Of a stretch of DNA of 64,000 bases, positions 1 through 10,081 are shown piece after piece (positions within the stretch are counted from its first letter, which is position 1; every line of letters begins with the position of its first letter). Below the pieces are notes generated by a model that was not told where the DNA came from, searched no databases, and saw only the letters and a list, made by a program, of their open reading frames with translations. The stretch is taken from contig CM045761.1 of assembly GCA_025200525.1 (NCBI GenBank), positions 100,292,182-100,356,181 of the forward strand, read 5' to 3'. Source of the stretch: Camellia lanceoleosa. Its lineage: Eukaryota; Streptophyta; Magnoliopsida; Ericales; Theaceae. A program made the translations under genes and the position numbers.

Positions 1-620
1 CATTAACCATACAATCACTCGTGATTCTTCTTTGTTTTCAAGAAGCTTTACCACTACCTTTCATGTACAAATCATTGGAAGGGTACAGTATATTTGCACC
101 TTGCACTTTGAGCAACCCATCCAACAAGCACTGCAGGCCATGCTAAGCCTCTACCAACAGAAAAGATTCCATTCAATTGAACAGTCACCAAAACATATAA
201 AAATATCAACCATCAGACAAACAATGCTCTGCCACTGAAATTCAACCAGTCCGGGAATGAAACAGGCACTAGCATATGCCAAATAACTAAAGCTCATGGT
301 TATTGCAATTACTAGACGTAACAAAAGCTGGAAGGACATAATTCTACCTGCAAACCAAGCGAGTACATCAGGAAAGGGCAATACTTCCTAGACAAACACA
401 AATGGCTAAAAGGCTTCAATTTTCTGGGGATACAGTTAATGTTACATAAACATTAGCAACTAATTCCAGAGTGTTGGATCCCATATTCCACATACAAATT
501 GGTTTCAAGTCAGATTTTATCGAACAATGAAGATAGTAAATATATATTCAGCTTTTTAATAAACTGAAGAAATGTTTTTCTTGAAATAAATTTTACACAG
601 GGAGTTCCTGGTGCCACCTT
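1..620. other. Anonymous flank, no gene recognised
   Basis: I see no coding frame with a recognisable domain, no RNA gene and no repeat here. Short open frames exist on both strands but lack any domain. The stretch could be intronic or intergenic DNA into which the neighbouring LINE inserted. The same anonymous sequence resumes on the other side of the LINE near 3,204. Confidence 0.4.
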
Positions 621-1096
621 GGCGTTTAAGTTTTTTTTTTTGATCGGCGAAAAGAAGACTTTATCGATGAATATATAAAAATTACATCAATAAAGAGGAG
701 CTTGGAGCTAAAACAAGCTCCAGCCTCCTAGTTGGTGAGAAACCAACTAGCACAACAAGCACAGGAAAAAGAAACCAGAAAACCAGAAAATAAGGCACAA
801 ATAGCACCAAAGTCAGAGCAAGCAGTATAGCACACTTTTAAACACCAAACAGATCACTCCCTACAACATCCCTACAAAGCAGAACAGCAGCACTTTGAGA
901 CAGAAAAACAAGCTAGGCATAGAAGATTATTTAAACTACATCCATCCTTCAACCAATCCAAGCACCAAGATTATTTAAACCACCACAAAGAAGAAGATCG
1001 ATCAGACAGATCGAGCACAACAAAGAAGCGACCATGCACCGTAACGTAACAACACCCAGATATAACAGAAAAATAGCAGAACACAGGTTACCACCC

Positions 1097-1890
1097 TCAA
1101 TGCAGGATACAAAATTTCACATTTTGCAAATTGAACACCAAATCATCAACTGAATAACAAAAGGAAGAGGTAGAGGCTCTAAACCACAAAGCAATCCGTG
1201 TTTTGATAAGGTTATACAACTTCTCGAAATCCAACTGTGACTCGTTAAAAATGATTTCATTCCTCTGCTTCCATAAGGACCAAAGCACTGCCAGTGGGAT
1301 TAGCCTTCAGATTGCCTTCAATCTGTTGTTGCATCTAAACCCAGTCCACCATTGAATAAGACCAACCACTGAACCAGGCTGCACCCATGATACACCCCAC
1401 CATCCAATAATGTGAGACCAAACTCTCCAACTGAACGTACAGCACAGCAGCACATGAGACATAGTTTCCCTTTCATCCCTGCAAAATACGCAGTTAACAT
1501 CAGAATTGGCACTTAGGATTCTAATTCTATGCAAGTACGTGGCAGTCTTGATCCTCCCTTTCCATGCTAGCCAAGCAAAGAATTGCACTTTTGGAGGTGC
1601 AACATTCTTCCAGATGAGATCCACCACTTTTGTAGGCATAGTAGATGGTGACTCCTTCCACTTGTAGACAGACGAAATAGTAAAGGTGCCAGACCTGTCT
1701 ACAGCCCAAGACAACCTATCTAACACACCATTCCTGAGCTTTGGAGCAATTTGTAGCACCACCTTCATCCTCCTCAACTCTTCAAGTTCCCATTGGAACA
1801 ATGCTCTTCTGAAAGACAAATTCCACTCCTCATTTCCAATACTCCTGCTCTTAATCATTGCCACTAATATACCTTTATGCAAAGACAGAG
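1097..1890 (-). pseudogene. LINE ORF2 C-terminal zinc-binding region
   Basis: This continues the LINE ORF2 above after an in-frame stop and a one-base frameshift near 1,885. The section at 1,307-1,882 is the zinc-binding domain that follows plant LINE reverse transcriptases (zf-RVT). It contains the ordered signature PPKVQFFAWLAWKGRIKT, then NCVFCRDERETMSHVLLCC with the expected Cys and His residues. A further in-frame TGA at about 1,307 separates the last part (1,097-1,288), where LWSLWKQRNEIIFN is typical of the end of plant LINE ORF2. No complete RNase H domain is visible. Confidence 0.88.
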
Positions 1891-2084
1891 AATAATCTAG
1901 GAAATAAATTCTTTAAACAGTCTCTACCAACCCATTGATCCAGCCAAAAACTTATGAGCCTCCCGTCCCCAACATTAATCTTTGAATTGGCCTTAAATAC
2001 CTCCAGCAGCTCTGGGCACTTAATAGCAACCCTCAAGATGTCCCTCCATACCATAGAACATCTGGAATTTGCATCTTGATCTGG

Positions 2085-3188
2085 CTACCTAGACCCACCC
2101 TGCTGTGGGTACTTGCTAAGAATCACTTGTTTCCAAATAGAGTCAGCTTCGGTCCCAAATCTCCACCACCATTTGAGAAGAAGACATTCATTCATGATTC
2201 TAACCTTTCTAACACCAAGACCCCCGTTACTTTTGCTTTGAGTAATTTCCTCCCACTTTACCATATGAATTTTCCTTCTAAGTTCATCACCCCCCCAAAG
2301 AAATGTGGACTGAATTCTATCAATCTCCTTGGCTACCCCTTCAGGCATTCTAAACAAAGATAAGTAATACACTGGTAGTGAAGATAACACAGACTTGGTC
2401 ATTGTCAACCGACCAGCGAAGGAAAGAAGCCTACGCTTCCAAGAAGCAAGTTTTGATTTGAAATTATCAATGACAGGTTGCCAAGACCTTCTCCTCCTTG
2501 GATTAGCCCCCAATGGCATCCCTAAATACTTCAAAGGTAACCTATGATGCAAGCAGTTCAGAATGGCAGCAAACTCTTTGGTAAGGTCTTCAGTAATGCC
2601 AACACCACACACTACGCTCTTGTGATAATTTATCTTCAACCCAGACATGATTTCAAAACATCTCAATATTCTTTTAATATTAAGCACCTCCTCCCTCTTC
2701 GCCTCACAAAACAAGATTGTGTCATTAGCAAATTGTAAGTGAGTAATAGTAAGATCATTTGAACCAACTGATGCACCCTTGATCAATCCAACTTGGGCAG
2801 CTCTATGAATCAGAATATTCAGGCCCTCAGCTACAATGTTAAAGAGAAAAGGGGATAAGGGATTACCTTGTCTAAGTCCCCTTTGAGGAATAAACTCAGT
2901 TGTAGGTGATCCATTCACCAGAATAGAGATTTTAGCAGTTGAGACACATTCCTTCATCCATTTGATCCATCTTGATCCAAAACCAAAGTTTGATAACATG
3001 GACAAGAGGAACTCCCAATTTATTGAGTCATATGCTTTCTCGAAATCAAGCTTTAGGATAAGCCCTTTCTTTTGCTTCTTCTTCCAATCATCAATAATCT
3101 CATTAGCAATTAGAATACCATCAAGAATACTTCTACCCCCTATAAAAGCTGATTGAGACTCATTAATGATCTTAGGTAAAACAATCAC
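2085..3188 (-). pseudogene. LINE ORF2 reverse transcriptase, partial
   Basis: The roughly 367-codon open stretch reads as the middle of a plant L1 reverse transcriptase (RVT_1 family). It shows SQSAFIGGRSILDG near its start, the fingers motif LKLDFEKAYDSINWEFL, RGLRQGNPLSPFLFN, and the active-site region. The active site reads FAND where functional family members have FADD, so one metal-binding aspartate is replaced by asparagine. Further on, LPLKYLGMPLG and the thumb follow, with SFAGRLTMTKSVLSSLPVYY. The first codon is an artefact of the 5' truncation rather than a true start. An in-frame TAG ends the frame near 2,085, after which the same frame continues to resemble ORF2. Confidence 0.93.
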
Positions 3189-3203
3189 ATTGACGTTTAA
3201 GTT

Positions 3204-4282
3204 ACTATAGGTCTGTCACATAATCATCATAGTTGGCTGAATAAGAATTTCCACACGATTGGAAAGGCCAGTAAAATTTTGAGAAAGCATTTTGTATCCT
3301 CGCCTTTTTCACCAAAAAAAGAAAAAAAGAAAAAAGAAAAATGTTACATCATCAGATAACAAAGAAAAAGGAATATAGACCTTGTTGCAATGCCATTTTA
3401 GCACAATCCTAACTAACTTTTCCGATTTTTTTAGGTGATGTTTGGATTTAGTTTTTTTTTTTTTTTTTTTTGATCTTTTTAAAACTTAAAATATTAAATT
3501 ATTAAAACATTAAAAATTTTAATATACAAAAATTGAAAAAAAATGGGAAAAAATATTTACAATTAATGGCTTGGATTATTTTGTGACAATACCAAATCAA
3601 TACTCATGTCCATGAGGCATGGAATAATTTTTCCTTCATTAATAATCTATAGTGGTTGGATGAGTGGGTTCTAGAACCATCTTGCATATTCTCTCTCTGT
3701 CATTCTCTTCCTCTCTTTCCAGCTTATTCTCTTTCTTCCTCTATTCTCTCATTTCTTTCCTTTGTTTTTCGACCCCCCTCTCTCTATTTGTTTGTCTTCC
3801 ATCTTCCTTATCTTCTCTTCTATTTCTTCCCTTTATTTTTCAACCATGAAGCACTCTCTCTTTCTCTTCGTGCTTTATATCTGAGAAATCTTAAAACCCT
3901 AAATATTCAATTGAAACCCAAAAGCCACGAAATTGACTGAGAAACCCATCTCCACCGATCATCCATGCTTATTTATCCCATTAAATCCTAAACCATAAAT
4001 CATTTGAGAAACCCGAAACCCATGAAATCGAAGACGAAGATGAAGATGAAGATGATGACGAAGATGATGAAGCACAAACAAACCCTAGATCATTCATGCT
4101 TTTATATCCCTTGAAATCCTAAACCCTAAATTGTTCCATGAAATCGAAGATGAAGAAGACAAAAACGAAGATCATGAGGCACAAACGAACCCTAAATCAT
4201 CGATGTCTCTCTATCCCGTCTTTTTGACAAAGAAGATGAAGACAAAGACGAAGAAGATAAAGCACAACCCTAAGATGATGAA
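3204..4282. other. AT-rich and pyrimidine-rich DNA, leader-like
   Basis: The sequence begins with A-rich (3,306-3,345) and T-rich (3,446-3,472) runs, then AT-rich spacer. From about 3,680 to 3,860 the plus strand is a long C/T tract with frequent TCTCTC, TTCC and CTTCTT blocks, resembling the 5' leader of a plant gene. CCCTAAA-like telo-boxes occur at 3,890-4,130. No protein domain is readable in the small frames. Possibly a decayed gene start disrupted when the LTR element inserted at 4,283; this is inference. Confidence 0.35.
3950..4275 (+). repeat. Imperfect tandem repeat, about 116-bp unit
   Basis: About three imperfect units are readable. Two begin with ATGAAATCGAAGA (4,022 and 4,138, period 116). 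A shorter one follows from 4,231. Each consists of a GAAGAYGAAGA purine tract, then GCACAAACRAACCCTA, then a T-rich end. The tail of a preceding unit lies at 3,950-4,021. The purine tract would encode acidic residues, but frames are not kept from unit to unit, so I do not call a protein. Confidence 0.6.
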
Positions 4283-5078
4283 TATGAGGCCCCTAACTTT
4301 TGTAAACCCTATTAAAGCTTCAACTTTTGAATTATTATAATAAAGTTCTTAGTTCCTCGTATACTCGCGAATTAAACTCTAGTTTCTAGTTAGCGCCATG
4401 TTCCCTTGATTAGTCACTTTTAATTCCAAATTACACAATCCGAATTATCTTTCCTATCTCTATTTTAATTAATTCCATGCTTGAAATAAGTATTTTAATT
4501 TATAAATTTAGTCTATGCCCTCACACTTTATCAATATTGCACTTTAGTCTCAATTTCATTACTTTATATATATATATATATATAATTACACTTCATTATA
4601 ATAATCTTTTTTTGCAAATATCTACAATAGTTTAAAGTGTATTTGTACCCCAAAAAAAAAAAAAAAAAATGTGAAAAACCCTCAAACTTCCTTGCACATG
4701 GCTGGCCACCCCTTGGAGGATTCTTGTGGTGTACTTTGAAAGCATGATTCAAGAATTTAAGGAAGAATTTGTGACTTGGACCCAAAATCATGGAGACTTG
4801 TCTTGTACTAGCTATCAAACCAAACTATAACTAAATCATGATTTAAACCACACTTAAACCTCTTAATCAACCACCATTTCATTAACTTTCAACAAAATAC
4901 AAATTATTTCCATTCAATTCCAAACAAGGGCACTTTAGACCTTTCATCACTTTTTTCCTATAAATAGAACCACCCCTGCATATTTTGCACAATCAAACAC
5001 ACACCAACACACACACGATTGAGGAAGAGAGAGGAGAGCAAGTTATGAGCTTGGGAGGAAGGAGGAAGGAAAAAAAAA

Positions 5079-5131
<53 letters not shown>

Positions 5132-7013
5132 TGTCCAATCTTAGCAACCTAGCAACAAGTAAGCCACAAGCCACTCTATTCATTTCTTTTCTCTTCTAAA
5201 TACATGATATTATGTGTCCAAAATGTAGATTTCATATTCTTATAGATCGTTCTCATGCGTTCATTACAATGTGATTGAGTATTGATGAGTACCTTGCTTG
5301 TGTTCAATTTGTGTTGAAGTAATTCGTCAAGTTCTAACCTGTTTAGTGTGTCATATAAAAGACACTTCTTCAAGCCAAAAATATGAGTTATTAATACGTT
5401 ATTTGGCATGCTTTTATCATATGAGAAGTGTAGAATTACACATGGTTGACTCTTTTTCTTATAACATTTTTATTTTAAGTTTTGAGCACTATGAGATGGT
5501 ATTTTCAACCAACTTTCAAAAATTCTAGAAAAATGTAGAAAAATTCCCTTGGGGCTCATTTTTGAATCAAAATATTCCTTAAAGTGTTAAATTTCAAGTA
5601 AAATTGGTTTCAGTAGAAATGAATGAGTTGATTGAGAGAAAAAATGATTTTCATAACCGTCGATGAATCTGGACAAACCTGGAGTATTTCATTAATAACT
5701 AAAACTATAGAAAGGCTATCCCACTTCCATAAATTGATTTTGAAACTAGACAAAATTCTCTTAAAACCCTCACAAGACCAGGTTTTAAGAACCATTAGCA
5801 GTACTACTTCGATAGTTATCTTTAAAGTGATTCGAATTTGAAAATTTGTTACTTTTAATAGTTTCATACTCTTAGTTGGTTCGATATGCCTCATATTGTT
5901 TAATCAAGCTTTAGTATACCATCTATGTATGTTTGTAGCTGTATTTCCTTGAATTTATGTCTTGAAATGTTTATACTTGTGTAGTATTTGTTATTTCAAT
6001 AGCTTGTTCTACCCAGACATAACATACTTAACTTAACGGAAAACTAAAAAGGGGTGGTGTTGGGATTTCGATCACTAAAGTAAATTTTATGAGATAATGA
6101 CATGCTAATTTCAAGTATTGATTGGTGGGATGTGTTTCCTATTCGAGAATTAAGTATTGCACAAGTGATTTGTTTTGAAACGCTTGGATGGATTGATTAT
6201 ATTTGGACCCTAGGTGGTTTTTGATATTGGTGTTATAAGGTTGGAAAGGTTTTGGTGTTGACCCATGTTTTACCGTCTCTTTTGAGGTCTGCGGTTGACG
6301 TTACACTGTAAGTAACCGTTGTAGGCATTTGAGGTAAGGTCTGCAAAGCAGCAAAAGAGGGAGTATCGAATAATCCAAGTCCAGTTTTTGTGGTTGAGAG
6401 GATGAAATCTCTTTGGGGGATTTTTAGTTTACTAACACCTAAAATTGTAACCTTTTTATCTCTTGATTTGGATATCATGCTTCATTGGTTTTTGTAATTA
6501 CGATTGTGTATTAGATTGGAAAAAAAGGGGACAGGGTGTGTGTGAGTTTATTCCAAGCTTATAGTGTTTCATGCCAGGCGTTAAAGAATTTTACCTTGAT
6601 GACGGCACTGTAGAAATTTTTCGAGAACGTGTGGCTATGTTAGAAGGAATTTAGAACTTATTTTGTTTAAGTTCATCATGTAATCATATTTTTGGAATGT
6701 AATATTGATGGAACTACTTGTTTTGTAACCTTGACTTAATTCTTGTAACTATAACTTCTGCTATATGTATATATATATATTATCTTGTGTAAACCTACCC
6801 TTTACTTTCCTATCAACTTGTGTTGTCATTGAGTTAATACCTTATTAAGATCTGTCAAAAATGTAACTTTGCTATCCAAGGAGATTGGATTTAGAAGGAA
6901 GACTATTTTGATTCTTATGATCTTCCCTGGGATTTTACTTGGTTGTTGATCAAATGACTCATCAGTAATGTTTCCTTGATCTCAACCCTTGTATTAGAAT
7001 TGGGGGCATCACA
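4283..7013 (+). mobile_element. LTR, family A, 5' LTR of a gypsy element
   Basis: The left end reads TATGAGGCCCCTAAC, matching TGTGAGACCCCTAAC at the end of the solo copy 12,512-15,328. The right end reads GGGGGCATCACA, directly followed by a primer-binding site. At 2,731 bp it is close to the 2,817 bp of the solo copy. Recognisable landmarks are a TATA box at 4,959-4,966, a (GA)n tract at 5,082-5,128 and a (TA)n run near 4,565-4,584. The small open frames inside are incidental. Orientation follows from the primer-binding site and the gag-pol remnants to its right. Confidence 0.88.
4959..4966 (+). promoter_or_regulatory. LTR-A TATA box (TATAAATA)
   Basis: TATAAATAG sits about 120 bp before the (GA)n leader tract. 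It is conserved in the two other A copies, seen there on the minus strand at 14,526-14,534 and 60,110-60,118. It is the likely core promoter for the element transcript. About 260 bp upstream is the GGCTGGCCACC dyad, which also occurs in the other copies. Confidence 0.65.
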
Positions 7014-7016
7014 ACC

Positions 7017-7028
7017 TGGTATCAGACC
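7017..7028 (+). other. Primer-binding site, initiator tRNA-Met type
   Basis: TGGTATCAGACC lies three bases after the LTR end CA. It matches the standard TGGTATCAGAGC complement of the 3' end of initiator tRNA-Met except for the last positions. This fixes the LTR boundary and the plus orientation of this element. Confidence 0.85.
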
Positions 7029-7177
7029 CTAGGTTCAAACTTTTAACCTTCGTGATCTGACTTGCAACTCTAGTAACCTTACCCTAACCTTTACATTAAT
7101 GTATTATCATAGCACTATACTTAATTAATATTGTAACCTAAAATAAACTAATAAAGAAAATCCCTTTCTCTACCGTA

Positions 7178-7495
7178 AGATGGCACCGAGCAACTTCTCA
7201 TCATCATGCGATGTCAGGTTTGACACCTAAGGAGCTTTTCGCTTTTAAGAAAGAAGGGCCATGTTCGTTCCAACCAGCCATAGTAATCGATGATGCGAGC
7301 TAGCCGCATAAGACATGATCATTAGAGATGTGCAAAAGGTAGAGGAGGACTGCTCCTATTACACCATTGAGCGTAAGGAGTCCTTGATATGACAGCGATT
7401 GCAATACTAGAGCCGAGCAACAAAGTATGCACTCCGCTTGAAGCAAGATGACCCTAGGTTGACCACATTGATACATCAAGCCCTGGTAGATGGAG
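7178..7495 (+). pseudogene. Remnant gag region of LTR-A element
   Basis: An ATGGCACC context follows the primer-binding site by about 150 bp, where gag should start. The readable frames are short and full of stops. Fragments such as QALVDGA hint at a gag or linker region but no zinc knuckle is visible. Around 7,495 the text jumps to RNase H sequence, so most of gag, protease and reverse transcriptase is deleted. Assignment rests mainly on position. Confidence 0.4.
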
Positions 7496-8400
7496 CACGA
7501 CTTGGGCGCCTTTGCTTATAAGGAGTTCGTACTCAATACCGACCATAAGGCCCTGAAGTACATTAATACCCAATCTCATTTCAACAAGAGATATGCTAAA
7601 TAGGTGGCTTACTTGCAACAATTTACGTTCTTTTTACGACATAAATCGGGTTGTTAATAAAGTGGCCGATAGGGCGAATAACTCTTTCGATTGAAATGAA
7701 GAATGAAGTTGTGGGTTTTGAAGAGTTTCATACATTCTATGCAAGTAACCCTTACTTCTCCAAGATTTTTGATGCTTTGCAAAAGGGGGGGGGGGGATAG
7801 GGCTACTTATGCAAGTTACATGATTAGGGATGGCTTCCTCTTCCATAACCATAAGTTGTGTGTGCCTAATTGTTCCTTGAGGGGCATTTGTTGATTGAGC
7901 ATTACAAATTGGGACATTTTGGCAAAGACAAGACCCTTAGGTTACTTCAAGATGCTTATTATTGGTCAGATATGACTAAGGATGTGGGCAACCATGTGAA
8001 GTGGTGTCAAATTTGTCAAAGAAGCAAAGGGACTACAACTAATGCGGGATTATAGATGCCTTTACCGGTACTGGATGCTCCTTGACAATGCATTAGTATG
8101 GACTTTGTGTTAGGTTTACCTCCTACACAAAGGAAGAGTGATTCTATTATGGTAGTGGTGGACTGTTTCTCCAAGATGGCACATTTTATAGCTTGTAAGA
8201 AGACCATAGATGCTACAAATATTGCTAACCTCTTCTTTAGTGAAGTCTATAAGTTGCATGGGGTGCCTACCTCTATTGTGTCTGATAGAGATACTAAGTT
8301 CCTTCCTCACTTTTAGAGAACTTTGTAGAAGAAAATTGACACCGACTTGAACCTTAGCAGTACATTTCATCCTTAAACCAATTGCCAAACGGAGGTAGTA
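7496..8400 (+). pseudogene. RNase H end and integrase, gypsy, broken
   Basis: At 7,520-7,690 frames read as the end of a Ty3 RNase H and its linker (NTDHKALKYI, then VNKVADR). From 7,700 the linker to integrase follows, interrupted by an 11-G run near 7,787 with shifted frame. The integrase zinc-binding domain is at 7,870-8,055: its GHFGKDKT block leads to WCQICQRSKG, giving the HHCC ligands. The catalytic core at 8,098-8,316 shows [12 protein letters not shown] and [10 protein letters not shown] with two catalytic aspartates. The text ends in the QTEVVN region at 8,400, just before the conserved glutamate zone, where a (TA)n run begins. Several stops are present. It resembles chromovirus integrases. 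Confidence 0.85.
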
Positions 8401-9060
8401 AATATATATATATATATATATGAATGTAAATAAAGAATATTAAAAGCTTTCAGTTTTCATTTTCCTTCGCTTTCTCAACAACCAAACATCACCAGAATAA
8501 CACAAGTTACAAGAAAAATTTCCGAAATTTAAGCCAAAGCTCAAGAATGACGAAATTTACAATGCAGGAAAGGAAATAAAAATAACAAAAAAAATCCCAA
8601 CCCAGAATGCAAACCATTAGAATTAACTCACCCTATAAAATTCACACTGAAAATCAAAATTTTAGGTGAATACCTTTATTGAGAACATATTCAAAGCATG
8701 AGAAGTATGAAAATAGAGTTGAAGAGTACCTGAAAATGCGAATTTGCGATGGCGTAGATTGAACTCTCATGAAACTTCTTGAACTCTGAAAATATCAAAT
8801 CTTCATTTTCCATTGCAACACCACTTCATTCACACTATATGAGGGGATTAAAGAACCTCAATGGCTTTTTGATTCTATATACGTTGAAATTATCCAAATG
8901 CAATGATTATACCTAAATGTAGATTGCTAGGTATGACGCAAATTGATGATGAAATCAAATTAGAATGGAACTAAAATATTATTTTTTAACCAAACCAAAT
9001 ATGTAATAGGAAAAAAAATAAAAGGGTAAAATAGGAAAAAAAGAAGAAGGAGCCATCTAC
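8401..9060. other. Unassigned DNA after a (TA)n break
   Basis: A (TA)n run at about 8,402-8,421 marks the sharp end of the integrase pseudogene. The remainder is AT-rich without a domain. The last 60 bases before 9,061 could be one end of a small foldback element, but I could not find its partner. No gene is supported. Confidence 0.4.
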
Positions 9061-9217
9061 TGTAGCAGTACCTAAACTGCCTCTAATTTATAATAGTAAG
9101 ATATATATAAAATTTACTAGAGAGGAAGGACAAGCCCACGTGGGGGCTACCCTCCCACCCCTCCTGATTTCCTCTCTTGGCAGAGAGGTCCTTCCTCTTT
9201 CGTCTTTCTCTGCCAGT

Positions 9218-9255
<38 letters not shown>

Positions 9256-10081
9256 TTTTTTCCCCATTAACATTCATCACACAAAATCTTCAATCCGCCT
9301 AAATCCATTGATATTTAGATTTTAGTTCTTAAGGTCATTTTGGCACGTATCTCGAGGGCGTTGTTTTGACTGGTGGAGATCAAATTCCAACACCGCCAAT
9401 TTTGGGGATTTTTCTCTCTTCTCTCTACTAGAGCTTGAGGTAGGGATCTTCTAAACACTATGTACATGTTTTAACTTTATTATGTGTTATTTTGATAGTA
9501 TAACACTTAAGGAGATTAGGGTTTTATTAAGGATGTATTTAATGTATAAAAAGGGAGAAGTTATCAATCTTTTTTGAAAAGTTTCTTATTAGTTCAATGT
9601 GGTTATTGTGTGACTCATGAATTTTTAGGAATGTATCTTTAAAATGATAAATCCCCAAATTTTGATAAAATCCTAGAAATTTGAAATGTTAAAATTGAGA
9701 TTTTGTGGTTAAATTCATGAGAAATTACCAGTGTTGAAACATGTGTTTTATAAACAATGTGAATTTGGAAGTTTATGTTCAAAAGGATGAGATTAATGAA
9801 AATGTTGTTGAGAACATTGGAAATCATTGGGGTTTCTTTTGAATATTGTTTAAATTGAAAATATTGGACTCTTGAGAAAGGATGAGAATTATCTACCATG
9901 TTGATATTGTTGGGAGTTGTTGATTGTACTCTTATTATATATTGTCTCTTGGAATTTACATTTTGAATAGAGATAATTGTTTTTGACAACCAGTGAAGGG
10001 TTGTATTGATTGTTGTAGAATTCACATGTGAATTAGGTAAATTGAAATATTTACAAATTCATGCATAATACTAATCATCGC

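Larger units (their letters stand above)
631..3191 (-). mobile_element. 5'-truncated LINE (non-LTR retrotransposon)
   Basis: The insertion reads on the minus strand. Its 3' end is a poly(A) tail, seen on the plus strand as 11 T at 631-641, next to a GATCGGCGAAAA stretch of the sort found at plant L1 3' ends. A near-perfect target duplication brackets it: GGCGTTTAAGTT at 621-632 and GACGTTTAAGTT at 3,192-3,203. The body holds the middle and C-terminal part of ORF2 (reverse transcriptase, then a zinc-binding region) and a 3' UTR of about 450 bp. ORF1, the endonuclease and the start of the RT are absent, as expected of 5' truncation during target-primed reverse transcription. The frame has stops and a frameshift, so the copy is dead. 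Confidence 0.93.

Noticed and set aside
2076..2363. 95-residue plus-strand frame
   Set aside because: Antisense to the LINE reverse transcriptase, which is clearly the real coding strand.
3890..4130. Interstitial telomere (CCCTAAA)n
   Set aside because: Only isolated single words, not a tandem array.
9083..9325. Arg/Glu- or Leu/Ser-rich frames over the CT tract
   Set aside because: They only translate a (CT)n microsatellite in the LTR leader.
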